Positions 51,006 to 60,638 of a stretch of DNA of 64,000 nt are shown in pieces (within the stretch, counting starts at the first letter, position 1; every line of letters begins with the position of its first letter). The position numbers were made by a program, and so were the translations under genes. The notes beneath the pieces are model-generated. The model did no database searches, had not been told where the DNA came from, and saw only the letters and a list, made by a program, of their open reading frames with translations. The stretch comes from [Clostridium] citroniae WAL-17108 (GTDB lineage: Bacteria > Bacillota > Clostridia > Lachnospirales > Lachnospiraceae): contig NZ_JH376420.1 in NCBI RefSeq assembly GCF_000233455.1, positions 575,618 through 639,617 of the forward strand, given 5' to 3'.

Positions 51006-52433
51006 TTATTCCTGTCCCAATTCTTCCCCATTGGTCTCAATCACATGACGGAACCAGTCAAATGATTTCTTCTTATACCGCTCCCCGGTACCGCTTCCGT
51101 CATCCTCCTGATCCACGTAGATAAAACCATACCGCTTTTTCATCTCCCCTGTGGTGGCGGAAACCAAATCAATAGGCCCCCACATAAGATATCCGAAGCA
51201 TTCCACATCATCCTCCTCAACCGCCAGTTTCAGCTGCTCCAGGTGAAGCCTCAGGTACTCAATGCGGTAGCTGTCATCCACGGTCTTGTCCTCACTCAGG
51301 ATATCCACCGCGCCCAGACCGTTCTCCGTAACGATCAGGGGTTTCCCGTACTTTTTGTACACTGCGTTCAGCAGATAGCGCAGTCCCTTGGGATCAATGG
51401 ACCACCCCCACCTGCTCTGCTCCAGGTATGGGTTCTGCACACCCCCAAACAGGGTCTCCTCCCCCTCTTCCCCATCATGATGGCCCACGCTGGAGGAGTA
51501 GTAATTGACGCCGATAAAGTCAATGACGCCCTGTTTAAATGCTTCCTCATCCTCCTCTACACCCTCCGGTACAATGCCCATTTTTTCGTATTCCTTCAGC
51601 TTATACCTGGGGAAATATCCGTTGCACATGGCGTCCACCTGATAAAAATCCCGGTACATTTCCTTAAATGCCTGGAACGCATTCTCCGGTTTACAGTTAT
51701 AGGCGTACACGGGTTGAAGGCCGAACACACATCCGATCTGGTTATCCGGGTCCACCCTGTGGCCCAGCTCCACTGCCTTCACCCCTGCCGCTGTCATATT
51801 ATATCCCACCGCGGCCAAGGTCCTGGCAGGTTCTTCCATCTGTGAAAACTTAAGGCCCGCAATGATATAAGTGAAAATATCCGATGCCTCTGTGGCCGGA
51901 TCAATATGGTTCATCTCATTAAACGTGACCCAGTACCTGACCTTTCCCTTCAGTGCACGGAACATGGTCTCACAGTACTTCAGATAAAAGTCAATCACTT
52001 TCCTGTTGGTCCAGGAACCATATTCCGTCACCAGATGATAAGGCATTTCAAAGTGATACAGGGTAACCATGGGTTCGATCCCCTGCGCGCGCAGTTCATC
52101 CACCACGGACCTGTAGTACCGGATCCCCTCCTCATTGGGCTGTTCCTCGTCACCCATGGGATAGATCCTGGACCAGTCCACAGAGATCCGCAGTGTCTTA
52201 AACCCCATCTGGGCAAAGAGACCAATGTCCTCCCTGTACCGATGGTAAAAATCAATTCCCCTGTGGGAGGGATAATACTTTCCCTCCTCTATCTCCGTAC
52301 AGATTTCCCTTGGAACTTCATAGGAGCCGCTGGTCACCAGATCCATAATAGCGGTTCCCTTTCCGCCCTCCTGCCAAGCGCCCTCACACTGATGGGCCGC
52401 TATACTGCCTCCCCATAAAAAGTCTTTTCTCAT
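51006..52433 (-). CDS. GH1 6-phospho-beta-glucosidase
   Basis: 475 residues. GH1 enzyme cleaving the phosphorylated beta-glucosides delivered by the adjacent PTS. Start block MRKDFLWGGSIAAHQCEGAW; acid/base Glu in WVTFNEMNHID (about 170); nucleophile Glu in LIVTENGLGAVD (about 370); C-terminal WGPIDLVSATTGEMKKRYGF is typical of BglA/BglB phospho-glucosidases. Terminal gene of the bglG-PTS-bgl operon, 21 bases after the PTS gene. Cytoplasmic. Confidence 0.94.
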   Translation of the reverse strand: MRKDFLWGGSIAAHQCEGAWQEGGKGTAIMDLVTSGSYEVPREICTEIEEGKYYPSHRGIDFYHRYREDIGLFAQMGFKTLRISVDWSRIYPMGDEEQPNEEGIRYYRSVVDELRAQGIEPMVTLYHFEMPYHLVTEYGSWTNRKVIDFYLKYCETMFRALKGKVRYWVTFNEMNHIDPATEASDIFTYIIAGLKFSQMEEPARTLAAVGYNMTAAGVKAVELGHRVDPDNQIGCVFGLQPVYAYNCKPENAFQAFKEMYRDFYQVDAMCNGYFPRYKLKEYEKMGIVPEGVEEDEEAFKQGVIDFIGVNYYSSSVGHHDGEEGEETLFGGVQNPYLEQSRWGWSIDPKGLRYLLNAVYKKYGKPLIVTENGLGAVDILSEDKTVDDSYRIEYLRLHLEQLKLAVEEDDVECFGYLMWGPIDLVSATTGEMKKRYGFIYVDQEDDGSGTGERYKKKSFDWFRHVIETNGEELGQE

Positions 52434-52454
52434 CCTTATCAGCTCCTTTACATT

Positions 52455-54314
52455 TTAAAACACAACACTGAGGCACTCTTCATCCAGATGGATATTCTCA
52501 GCCGTAGTGGGGATCACATCCAGGAACTGGGCCGTGTTGGTGATGATGACCATGACAGTGGTATCATACCCTTCTGCCTCAATGGCCTTCATGTCCGCTT
52601 CCACCAGAAGCTGTCCCCGCTCCACACGCTGCCCCTGCTCCACATGGGCGGTAAAATATTTACCGTCCAGCTGGACCGTATCGATCCCGATATGGACCAG
52701 CAGCTCCACGCCGGAATCGCTTTTGATCCCAATAGCGTGTTTGGTGGGGAACAGGCATACCACCTGTCCGCTTACAGGAGCGTAGACCTGATCGGCCGCC
52801 GGCTTGATTCCGATCCCCTTTCCCATGGCGCCGCTGGAAAATGCCTTGTCATTTACCTGTGAAAGCAGAACCACGGTTCCTTCCGCCACAGTGCTCAGAA
52901 GTTCCTTCTGAAGCCCGCTGGTATCCGCCGGTACAGGAGCTGCATCCGGGCTGACTGTACGCTCTTTCTCCGTCTCCCCCCCGGGCGCGCACAGAACAAA
53001 TCCCGCAATGGCCGCTGCCACGAATCCGATGAGCACGGCCGCTATCATGTAATAGAAATTGTTAAAATCATTTACCCCGATATAGGAGGGAAGTCCGGCC
53101 AGTCCCCATGCCATGGTATATGTTTTTACCTGCATAAGGCCTGCAAACAGTCCTCCCAGACCTCCGCCGAATATAACGGCCAGGAACGGACGGCGGTATT
53201 TTACAAACACACCGAACACGGCCGGCTCTGTGCAGCCTAAGATCGCGGAAAAGCTGACCGTACCAAACAGTTCTTTCTGTTTTGGATCCTTTGCCCGGAG
53301 GAAGTATCCGAACATGGCGCCGCCCACAGCAATATCGGAAATGGTGCAGGCTGCCAGGAACAGGGGGTCATAACCCATTTCAGCCAGGAATGCCATGACC
53401 ACGGGCATGATAAAGTTTCCGGCTCCCATCATGATCAGGAACGGCTGGATGGCCGCATAGAAGGCCACCACACTCCAGTTGCCCAGCGTATTGGCCAGGA
53501 AGGTGCATACAAAGCTGATCCCCTCCCCGATCCAGGTCCCGATAGGGCCAAAAAACATTAGGGTAACAGGGAGGGTGATCACCAGGGTCAGTACCGGGAT
53601 CAGAAAATACTGCAGCAGATTAGGGATGACCTTTTTCAGAAACGCCTGCACATATCCCATAAACCATACGGCCAGCAGAATGGGAATAAAGGAACTGGAA
53701 TAGGTAATGGCAGGAAGGGGGATTCCAAACACACTGAGCCCTTCCACCCCGTTAATGGAGGAGGACAGCAGGGTTGCCGCCAATGCCACGGCCAGATACG
53801 GGCTGGCGTTCAGACGCTTGGCACATGCCATGGCCATAAAAATGGGGAGGAAAAAGAACACGGCTCCCCTGATGGAATCCAGCACAATATAGGTTGGACT
53901 GTCCGCTGATACCAGCCCTGTCAGGGCTACCAGGGACAGCAGTCCTGCCAGCATGCCCGCTGCGATAATGGGCTCCAGCAAAGGTGTCATGGATTCCGAC
54001 ACCAGGTCCAGGGCCACCTTAAAGGGATTCTTCTTTCCTTTGGGCTGCGGATCCCCGGTCTCACTGCCAAGTCCCAGCATGGCGGTCAGTTCCTCGTGTA
54101 CCTCCGATACCTGGGTTCCGATGATGATCTGATATGCCACATCATTGGATACCACGTCAATCACCCCATCCAAAGCCTTGATCTCATCTGTTTTCGCCAG
54201 GCTCCGGTCCTTCAGTGTAAAACGAAGCCTTGTCATGCAGTGCACCACTGCGCTGATATTATTTTTTCCGCCCACTAAGCGGATGATCGATTCATTTAAT
54301 GCCTGATATTTCAT
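52455..54314 (-). CDS. beta-glucoside PTS transporter, EIIBCA
   Basis: 619 residues in the order B-C-A. EIIB (1-85) has phospho-Cys26 in VVHCMTRLRF. EIIC (about 100-450) has ten hydrophobic helices. EIIA (about 480-619) has the glucose-type motif HAIGIKSDSGVELLVHIGID, the second His taking phosphate from HPr. It imports and phosphorylates beta-glucosides (salicin, arbutin or cellobiose type). Its EIIB should also phosphorylate the antiterminator encoded just upstream, in the usual BglG/LicT control. Confidence 0.95.
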   Translation of the reverse strand: MKYQALNESIIRLVGGKNNISAVVHCMTRLRFTLKDRSLAKTDEIKALDGVIDVVSNDVAYQIIIGTQVSEVHEELTAMLGLGSETGDPQPKGKKNPFKVALDLVSESMTPLLEPIIAAGMLAGLLSLVALTGLVSADSPTYIVLDSIRGAVFFFLPIFMAMACAKRLNASPYLAVALAATLLSSSINGVEGLSVFGIPLPAITYSSSFIPILLAVWFMGYVQAFLKKVIPNLLQYFLIPVLTLVITLPVTLMFFGPIGTWIGEGISFVCTFLANTLGNWSVVAFYAAIQPFLIMMGAGNFIMPVVMAFLAEMGYDPLFLAACTISDIAVGGAMFGYFLRAKDPKQKELFGTVSFSAILGCTEPAVFGVFVKYRRPFLAVIFGGGLGGLFAGLMQVKTYTMAWGLAGLPSYIGVNDFNNFYYMIAAVLIGFVAAAIAGFVLCAPGGETEKERTVSPDAAPVPADTSGLQKELLSTVAEGTVVLLSQVNDKAFSSGAMGKGIGIKPAADQVYAPVSGQVVCLFPTKHAIGIKSDSGVELLVHIGIDTVQLDGKYFTAHVEQGQRVERGQLLVEADMKAIEAEGYDTTVMVIITNTAQFLDVIPTTAENIHLDEECLSVVF

Positions 54315-54319
54315 GGCTT

Positions 54320-55165
54320 TTACTCCTTTTTTTCATTTCTGTCCGCGACCCTGTGTATATGCAGGATCAGATATGTTTCCTCATCAATTGTAAGTTCCAT
54401 TTTAAAACTGTCTTTAATGTACGCCCTGATCTTCACCGCACACTCATAGGCTCTTGGGTACAGGACCCTCACCTGGGAATTCAACGCCTTGTCATTGTCC
54501 TCAAATACCTGTCCGGTCTGAAGCCGCTGGATAAAATACTGCAGATGGGTAATGAGCCGCATATAATTCACTGACGACTCGTCCAGGCGCAGGCTGTAAT
54601 GGTATTGTATGATGGACAGGATATCTTTTAACACCTGCATGGCCTCTATGGTCTCCTTCAGATCGTGTCCCTCTGACTGGAGATTGACAAAATGAAGGGC
54701 AATGGAAACCGCCTCATCCTCAGGAAATCCCACGTCAAAGCGCTGGTTCATCAGATTCAGGGCATGCAGGCCGATCTGGAAATGTTTCGGGTAGAATTTC
54801 TTCACTTCCCATGTCAGGGGGCTGCGGATAAACTGCCCTTTTCCCGCCCTTTTCAGGGCAAAGTCAATATGGTCCAATAAAGTCAGATATAAATAATCAT
54901 TTGCCTTCTGCCCCAGCAGGGTCTCGCCAAAAGCAATGACATTGTTGGCAATGTTCAGATACTCTTCATCTGTATTGGCAAGCAGGTAACTGAAATGCTC
55001 CAGCATATCATTGGAATCCAAAACATATGTTTTTTCGATTTCCTCTTCCCCTATCGACTGGCCAGCCTTTTTTCTGAATGATATGCCCTTGGAGTAGACG
55101 ATCAGCTCACTGCCCCCTTTTTTTACCACTGCAACATTGTTATTTAAAATCTGACTTATCTTCAC
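54320..55165 (-). CDS. BglG/LicT-family transcription antiterminator
   Basis: 281 residues. The N-terminal CAT RNA-binding domain (KISQILNNNVAVVKKGGSEL) is followed by two PRD domains with the regulatory His in LLDHIDFALKR, SIALHFVNLQ, LITHLQYFIQRL and ILHIHRVADR. It binds the RAT hairpin in its own leader and prevents termination when sugar is present. The start is GTG at 55165 with GGAAAGGAGG upstream; the longer frame reads through the terminator and is rejected. First gene of the operon, 5 bases ahead of the PTS gene. Confidence 0.92.
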   Translation of the reverse strand: MKISQILNNNVAVVKKGGSELIVYSKGISFRKKAGQSIGEEEIEKTYVLDSNDMLEHFSYLLANTDEEYLNIANNVIAFGETLLGQKANDYLYLTLLDHIDFALKRAGKGQFIRSPLTWEVKKFYPKHFQIGLHALNLMNQRFDVGFPEDEAVSIALHFVNLQSEGHDLKETIEAMQVLKDILSIIQYHYSLRLDESSVNYMRLITHLQYFIQRLQTGQVFEDNDKALNSQVRVLYPRAYECAVKIRAYIKDSFKMELTIDEETYLILHIHRVADRNEKKE

Positions 55166-55183
55166 AATAGATCCTCCTTTCCA

Positions 55184-55262
55184 GAAAAAAAAACTCAAAC
55201 TACACGGAAAATAAAAATTTTCAGTGTAATCTGAGTTCTGCCTGCATACCAGTAACATACTC
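55184..55262 (-). promoter_or_regulatory. RAT antiterminator site and overlapping intrinsic terminator
   Basis: In the minus-strand transcript GTTACTGGTATGCAGGCAGA (from about 55256 down) fits the LicT-type RAT consensus. It overlaps a long terminator stem, AACTCAGATTACACTGAAAAT against ATTTTCCGTGTAGTTTGAGTT (55236-55192), followed by a run of T. This is the classic mutually exclusive pair for BglG/LicT control. Confidence 0.88.
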
Positions 55263-55373
55263 ACTTCGTGACTCCCTAGTCACATAAGTTTTCTTTTCTA
55301 AGTTTTTCTCTGGTTTTAATTCTATATAATAATTCCTGCAATGTCAAGTCCTTTTTCTTATGTAAAATGATCA

Positions 55374-56681
55374 TCATTCATCAAATATACTGACAATCTC
55401 ACCATTGAGTATCCGGTTCATATTTTTAACCGCACAAAAATTGCCGCACATGGAGCATGTATCTTCCTTTTCCGGTTTTGCGGATTCCCTGTAGCTCCTG
55501 GCCTTTTCAGGATCCAGGGACAATTCAAACATCCGCTCCCAGTCCAGATTCTTGCGGGCAGTGCTCATCTCATGATCCCACTGGGCAGCTCCCTTGATCC
55601 CCTTTGCAATATCCGCCGCATGGGCCGCGATCCTGGATGCAATGATTCCCTCCTTTACATCATTTACATCCGGCAGCCTCAAGTGCTCTGCCGGAGTCAC
55701 ATAGCAGAGAAAGGATGCGCCGCTGGCCGCTGCCAGGGCTCCCCCAATGGCTGCTGTTATATGGTCATATCCAGGGGCAATATCTGTTACCAGGGGGCCC
55801 AGTACATAGAACGGCGCTCCCTTGCAGATGGTCTGCTGTATCTTCATATTGGCCTCGATCTGGTTTAACGGCATATGTCCCGGTCCTTCGATTATAATCT
55901 GAACATTCTTATCCCACGCCCTCTGTGTAAGCTCACCCAGCGTTACCAGTTCCTCTATCTGTGAAATGTCCGAGGCATCAGCGATACATCCCGGACGACA
56001 GGCGTCTCCCAGGCTCAGGGTCACATCATATTCCTGGCAGATATCCAGTATCTCGTCAAAATGCTCATAAAAGGGATTCTCCTGTCCGGTCATCTCCATC
56101 CATGCAAAGATGATGGAACCTCCCCTGGACACGATATTAGTCAGACGCTTCGCCTTCTTAAACCGATCTGCCGTTCTCCTGTTGATCCCAATATGGATGG
56201 TCTGGAAATCCACGCCGTCCTCCGCATGCATTTTTACAATATCGATCCATTCCCGGGATGTGATATCCTTTAAGGGCTTATGGTAATATACCACCGCATC
56301 ATAGATGGGGACCGTGCCGATCATGGCCGGGCATTCCCTGGTCAGTTTCTTCCTGAAGGTACGGGTATCCCCAAAGGAACTGAGATCCATAATAGACTCT
56401 GCCCCCATCCGCACTGCGTCATTTACCTTTTCCAGTTCCATGTTGAGATCCATGCAGTCCCTGGATGTGCCCAGATTTACATTGATCTTTGTTTTCAGCA
56501 TGGAGCCGATCCCATTTGCCTCCAGGCATTGGTGGCGTTTATTGGCGGGAATGGCCACTTTGCCTTCCGCCACCAGCTTCATCAGCTCTGCAATATCAAA
56601 CTTCTCCTTTTCAGCCACCTTTTTTAATTCCTTTGTCTGGATGCCCCTTCTGGCTGCATCCATCTGCGTTGTGTAGTTCAT
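55374..56681 (-). CDS. thiC: phosphomethylpyrimidine synthase
   Basis: 435 residues. ThiC converts aminoimidazole ribotide to HMP phosphate with radical SAM chemistry. The C-terminal cluster motif is [11 protein letters not shown] (CxxCx4C). Other markers are [13 protein letters not shown] and [20 protein letters not shown]. The ATG at 56681 has GAGGAG upstream; the longer frame runs into the riboswitch terminator. It stands alone, with no other thi gene in the window. Controlled by the TPP riboswitch upstream. Confidence 0.95.
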   Translation of the reverse strand: MNYTTQMDAARRGIQTKELKKVAEKEKFDIAELMKLVAEGKVAIPANKRHQCLEANGIGSMLKTKINVNLGTSRDCMDLNMELEKVNDAVRMGAESIMDLSSFGDTRTFRKKLTRECPAMIGTVPIYDAVVYYHKPLKDITSREWIDIVKMHAEDGVDFQTIHIGINRRTADRFKKAKRLTNIVSRGGSIIFAWMEMTGQENPFYEHFDEILDICQEYDVTLSLGDACRPGCIADASDISQIEELVTLGELTQRAWDKNVQIIIEGPGHMPLNQIEANMKIQQTICKGAPFYVLGPLVTDIAPGYDHITAAIGGALAAASGASFLCYVTPAEHLRLPDVNDVKEGIIASRIAAHAADIAKGIKGAAQWDHEMSTARKNLDWERMFELSLDPEKARSYRESAKPEKEDTCSMCGNFCAVKNMNRILNGEIVSIFDE

Positions 56682-56710
56682 GATTCTCCTCCTTATTTTC
56701 TTTTGTGGAA

Positions 56711-56746
56711 AATAAAAATGGCCCGCTCCGTTAAGGAATGGGCCAT
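56711..56746 (-). terminator. terminator (expression platform) of the TPP riboswitch
   Basis: ATGGCCC and GGGCCAT arms with an inner GGAAT/GCTCC-type extension, followed on the minus strand by TTTTTATTTT. Confidence 0.75.
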
Positions 56747-56802
56747 GAATCACTCATGCTGTACAGCAACCTCGCATATTCCGCGCGATTCCTGTATGTT
56801 CC

Positions 56803-56890
56803 ATATTTCCCTACGTTGGCATTATCCAAATCAGGTATAATAGGTCGAAGTTCGATTACTTCCTCTCAGCCTGCGCTACAAGCTCCCTGT
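56803..56890 (-). ncRNA. TPP riboswitch upstream of thiC
   Basis: The Thi-box core is clear on the minus strand: GGCTGAGA-like GCAGGCTGAGAGG, then ACCTGATTTGGATAATGCC and AACGTAGGGAA in the right order. TPP binding would favour the terminator at 56711-56746. The 312-bp gap 56682-56993 is accounted for by this RNA and its terminator. Confidence 0.95.
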
Positions 56891-56993
56891 TGTAATTGTA
56901 TCGGACGTGTACATTGGATACCGGGTCCAAATTTATATATCCTTTACCAGTTTATTCGGTAATTCCCTATCTGTCAACCCCTTTTTTCACACC

Positions 56994-57359
56994 TCAGGCT
57001 TCAGATTCACCCGTGTTTCTCCGGGAGGGCAGACGGTGCTTATCCCCCCATGCACACATCATATCCAGAATGGGGATCAGTGACCTTCCCCGCTCTGTCA
57101 GGCTGTATTCCACTTTCGGCGGGATCTGGGGATACTCCTCCCTGTGTACCAGCTGGTCGCTCTCCAGTTCCTTCAGGGTGACGCTCAGTGTCTTATATGA
57201 TATCTCACCAATATACTTTTTCATCTCATTAAAGCGCACCACACCAAATTCCATTAAAGTGTAGAGGATCGTCATCTTATATTTTCCATTGATCAGAGAC
57301 AGGGTATAGCTGAAACCAGTGTCTCCCAGACATGCCTGGGATATACGGCATTTTTCCAT
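56994..57359 (-). CDS. HxlR-family transcriptional regulator
   Basis: 121 residues, a winged helix of the HxlR type: SLINGKYKMTILYTLMEFGV, then RFNEMKKYIGEISYKTLSVT and the wing EYPQIPPKVEYSLTERG. Cys in MEKCRISQACLG at the N-terminus may be redox-active, as in some HxlR proteins. The ATG at 57359 has GAGGAG upstream. It is divergent from the DUF2156 gene; the 185-bp gap holds repeated AACTTTAAAGTTAG-like dyads that could be its operator (TAACTTTAAAGTTA at about 57408-57421). Confidence 0.88.
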   Translation of the reverse strand: MEKCRISQACLGDTGFSYTLSLINGKYKMTILYTLMEFGVVRFNEMKKYIGEISYKTLSVTLKELESDQLVHREEYPQIPPKVEYSLTERGRSLIPILDMMCAWGDKHRLPSRRNTGESEA

Positions 57360-57544
57360 TTCACACTCTCCTCTAGGTAAGTATATAACTTTTAGTTTAG
57401 TATCTAACTTTAAAGTTAGTATCTCACCTGAATGTTCGTACTTGCTTTTTATAATGGTACTGTTAAAATTATAATATGTTGTAATGGAAAAGTCAATGGA
57501 CCATAAAGCAGACGATTCCAGTATTAACACTAAAAAGGAGATTT

Positions 57545-58582
57545 ATGAATACAGTACAATCTAAAAAGCACACCACGACACAGGCGGACATGCACGACAC
57601 ACAAAGCAGACAATACACGGTTTCAGGAAATACGGCTCTTTCTAAGGAATGGGAACTGAATATTCCCAGCATCATCCATACCAGTCCTTTGGAATTCAGG
57701 AAACTGACCATACATGACCGCACCTGGGCTGCTCCCATTCTGGCAGCGGAAGACAGTCTGGCATCCGATGGATGCTTTGGGACCTTCTTTCTTTGGGGCA
57801 GCGCATATGGAATGACGGCAGCCAGGATCGACAACAGGATGATCCCAAAGTATAGCACAAAGGAGGGGCTGTTCTTTTCCTTTCCATCGGGCAGCGGTCC
57901 CCTCAAACCGGCAATCCTTCAGATGAAACGGTTGTCAGAACAGCAGGGACAGCCCCTTTTGATCAGGGGCATGACCGAAGAGCAGAAAAACCGCCTGGAA
58001 AAAGAGTTCCCGGCCCAGTTCACCTTTGAGGAGGTTCGCAGCAGTGCGGATTATATTTACGAAGCAGAAGTCCTTGCAGGGCTGGGCGGCAAAAAACTGC
58101 ACAATAAGCGCAACCACTGCAACCGGTTTGAACAGGAGTGCCCGGACTGGCGCTTTGAACAGCTCGGCAAAGAACATGCCAAATCCTGCCTTGATCTGCT
58201 AAACAGCTGGGAAGAAGATCACAGTGGGCAGGAAGGCGGTATGGCCGAGGCGGAAAAAGAAGCCATTCTGACAGCCTTTAAGCATTACGACCAGCTGGGG
58301 CTGGAAGGCGGCGTCATCTATGGCGGGGACCGTCTGCTGGCATTTACACTGGGGGAGCCTGTTGGCAGGAACGGGTTTGATGTAAGGTTTGAAAAAGCCG
58401 ACATCTCAGTCCACGGCACATACCAGATGATCAACCGGGAATTTGTCCGCCATCTTCTTAAGACCCATCCGGGGCTTCGCTATATCAACCGGGAAGAAGA
58501 TATGGGCATGGAAAACCTGAGAAAGGCAAAGGAGTCCTATTATCCGGCCTTTATGCTGAATAAATATGCGGCCCGCTGGTAA
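57545..58582 (+). CDS. DUF2156 (MprF-C-terminal-like acyltransferase) protein
   Basis: 345 residues. The core belongs to DUF2156, the soluble domain of lysyl-phosphatidylglycerol synthases: FFLWGSAYGMTAARID, KKLHNKRNHCNRFEQECPDW, then YINREEDMGMENLRKAKESY with GNAT-like folds. There are no membrane helices, so the lipid-flippase part is missing; stand-alone members are of unknown substrate (an aminoacyl or peptidyl transfer is possible). AAAGGAGA precedes the ATG. It lies divergently from the HxlR gene, which may control it. Confidence 0.82.
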   Translation: MNTVQSKKHTTTQADMHDTQSRQYTVSGNTALSKEWELNIPSIIHTSPLEFRKLTIHDRTWAAPILAAEDSLASDGCFGTFFLWGSAYGMTAARIDNRMIPKYSTKEGLFFSFPSGSGPLKPAILQMKRLSEQQGQPLLIRGMTEEQKNRLEKEFPAQFTFEEVRSSADYIYEAEVLAGLGGKKLHNKRNHCNRFEQECPDWRFEQLGKEHAKSCLDLLNSWEEDHSGQEGGMAEAEKEAILTAFKHYDQLGLEGGVIYGGDRLLAFTLGEPVGRNGFDVRFEKADISVHGTYQMINREFVRHLLKTHPGLRYINREEDMGMENLRKAKESYYPAFMLNKYAARW

Positions 58583-58678
58583 TCAGCGGACCGCCCTCCG
58601 GGGCCCATTGAACCAACTGCGCCCTTTGCCAGCCCGTTTGATCATCATGAACGCCGTTTGAAATCATGTGTATAAGAT

Positions 58679-58698
58679 CCCCTTGTCCACTGAGGGTA
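58679..58698. repeat. dispersed repeat B, copy 3 (single arm)
   Basis: CCCCTTGTCCACTGAGGGTA, identical to one arm of the inverted repeat at 37472-37527; the other arm is absent here. Confidence 0.55.
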
Positions 58699-58755
58699 GC
58701 ATCTGAATATAGATACGTCAAGATTAAAATTCCTGTCTTATAAAAAGGGACTTAT

Positions 58756-58789
58756 AAAAAAGGGACATCAGACATGATATCCCTTTTTT
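58756..58789 (-). terminator. terminator at the end of the ThrE-type exporter operon
   Basis: AAAAAAGGGA and TCCCTTTTTT arms, overlapping the last codons of the gene at 58768; on the minus strand the stem is followed by T-rich sequence. Confidence 0.6.
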
Positions 58790-59211
58790 GCCGCCCACCG
58801 AAACATTCCCTGGGGCAGTTCAAACACAAATACAATCCCCAGCACAATGGCAACCGCCACCTTCACCGCCTCATATCCCGTATATACGGCCAGGCGGAGC
58901 TGTTCTGTCACCAGATAGTACGCGGTCCAGTAAATACCTGCCCCGGGCACCAGAGGGAAGATGCCTGATACAAGGAAAATGGTAACCGGACACCTGTTTC
59001 GCACAGCGGCGGACCTGGACAGGAAAATCACCACCACCGTGGCAATAAAGGATGCCCCCGCCGGTCCGCAGCCGCCGGATGTTGTCAGCACATATACGGC
59101 CCATCCGGCTCCTCCAATGGCCCCGCACCATGGGTAGAATACCCTTGGGACTCCAAACAGAAGAGAAAACGACACCGTCCCCACCATGGCAACACAAATC
59201 TGCAGTATCAT
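58768..59211 (-). CDS. threonine/serine exporter ThrE-type small subunit
   Basis: 147 residues with about four to five membrane helices (FSLLFGVPRVFYPWCGAIGG and following). This is the ThrE_2 (DUF3815) half of split ThrE exporters, with the conserved FPLVPGAGIYWTAY. Its ATG overlaps the stop of the larger subunit gene (ATGA), so both are made in step. Together they would export Thr/Ser or related small acids. Confidence 0.88.
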   Translation of the reverse strand: MILQICVAMVGTVSFSLLFGVPRVFYPWCGAIGGAGWAVYVLTTSGGCGPAGASFIATVVVIFLSRSAAVRNRCPVTIFLVSGIFPLVPGAGIYWTAYYLVTEQLRLAVYTGYEAVKVAVAIVLGIVFVFELPQGMFRWAAKKGYHV

Positions 59212-59990
59212 AGCAGCGTACCCCCCTTCAGCCATCCGATCACGGTGAATCCCACGCCCACACCTATGGCAATGCAGAAAAACACCAAAAGGGCGTCCAG
59301 CATACGGACCGATCCTGATATATAATCACCATTGGCAATATCCCTGATGGCATTGGTAAAGGGCACTCCGGGTATCAGCGGCATGATGGAGCCGATCACC
59401 ATATAGTTGAGATGCTGCCCCACCCCCAGAAGATACATGGCGCTGCACAGGATGGTGACCAGTGCCCCGCCGCTGATATTTGCCACGATCTTGGACAGAT
59501 GAGGGCCGCTGACATACAGCACATACAGATACAGGGCCAGCCCTGCTAAAAGTGCAACAGTGCTGTCCCAGGGACTCCCTCCAAACAGATAGCAGAATGC
59601 GGCACTTCCGCAGCCGGATGCCATCACCTGCATAAGCCGGGTCTTACCCGGCATTCTTTTTATATCCTCCAGCCTTTCCCCCACTTCTTTTATGGTATAT
59701 CTTCCTTCCTCTATCTCTCTGGAAAGCTGGTTTACAGCCGCCACACGGTCCAGATGGGTTCCGCTGACCGGAATGTGCTCCACCTTTGCAAAAAACGACT
59801 CGTTCCTGTCCCCTACCGTTGTAAATATACCATTGGAAAGCACAAATGCATTTCCGGAACGGACACCATAATAGTTGCAGATCCGGTCCATGGTTTCTTC
59901 CACCCGGGAGATCTCGGCTCCATTTTCCAGCAGCAGATGACCTGCCTGAAGCGACACCTCCATGACTTCCTTTTCCCTGTTCTCCTCCAC
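59208..59990 (-). CDS. threonine/serine exporter ThrE-type large subunit
   Basis: 260 residues of the ThrE/DUF1212 family. The cytoplasmic N-terminal part (1-120) has LLLENGAEISRVEETMDRIC and a mixed alpha/beta region, followed by five membrane helices with GSIMPLIPGVPFTNAIRDI. The start is GTG with GGAGGAAAG upstream. It forms a two-gene operon with the small subunit and lies 15 bases after the unrelated gene at 60006. Confidence 0.9.
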   Translation of the reverse strand: MEENREKEVMEVSLQAGHLLLENGAEISRVEETMDRICNYYGVRSGNAFVLSNGIFTTVGDRNESFFAKVEHIPVSGTHLDRVAAVNQLSREIEEGRYTIKEVGERLEDIKRMPGKTRLMQVMASGCGSAAFCYLFGGSPWDSTVALLAGLALYLYVLYVSGPHLSKIVANISGGALVTILCSAMYLLGVGQHLNYMVIGSIMPLIPGVPFTNAIRDIANGDYISGSVRMLDALLVFFCIAIGVGVGFTVIGWLKGGTLL

Positions 59991-60005
59991 TTCCCCACTT
60001 TCCTC

Positions 60006-60632
60006 CTAATAATCCCACCGGTGAAAATCCTGAATCAGGATGCCGGACGTTCCTATCTGTTCTTTTGTGTATTCCGAAAGATCCATATGCTCTGCAAGCC
60101 TTCGGTCCACAATGGCAAAGGGTATGGTCTTAGGGACCTTCCCCTGCTCTATGGCTGTAAGCCCCACACTGGCATCATCTGCTTCAAGGCCTGTCTGAAT
60201 AGCCTTTACCGGATCAAATTTCCAGATTTCCCCTGCACATTCGACCACATCCTGTACCCTGTCACCTATAAAGGAACAGGATCCTTCCGCTTTCAGCATT
60301 TCACTTTCAGGGATGATGATTTCAAAACTGAACTGTCCGTCTTCCGGATAACGGTTCATCCAAAATCCCCTGACATGGGAAAATCCCCTGTAATCAAACA
60401 AGATCTGCTTGTAATTATGAAGATATGTTTCCGTGAACCCCAGTTTAAAATCCTGCTCCAACAGCCTCTGGTTAAAGGCGGCTATCTCCGCAAAGCTGTT
60501 ATCCTCCGAATTCCAGTAACCGCTTTTAAATATAAGGCCGGCCTTTTCCAAAGCCGTATGAAAATCCATTACAAACAAGGGATAGAGGTCCTCTCTCTGA
60601 AACTGGATACTCAAATTAAAATATGCCGGCAT
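60006..60632 (-). CDS. conserved hypothetical protein
   Basis: 208 residues, no signal peptide or membrane segment. I do not recognise the family. Segments that stand out are FNLSIQFQREDLYPLFVMDF, GYWNSEDNSFAEIAAFNQRL and the C-terminal GTSGILIQDFHRWDY. GGGGAGG lies nine bases before the ATG at 60632; another ATG two codons upstream is too close. It is directly upstream of the ThrE pair on the same strand and could be co-transcribed. Confidence 0.6.
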   Translation of the reverse strand: MPAYFNLSIQFQREDLYPLFVMDFHTALEKAGLIFKSGYWNSEDNSFAEIAAFNQRLLEQDFKLGFTETYLHNYKQILFDYRGFSHVRGFWMNRYPEDGQFSFEIIIPESEMLKAEGSCSFIGDRVQDVVECAGEIWKFDPVKAIQTGLEADDASVGLTAIEQGKVPKTIPFAIVDRRLAEHMDLSEYTKEQIGTSGILIQDFHRWDY

Positions 60633-60638
60633 GACCAT

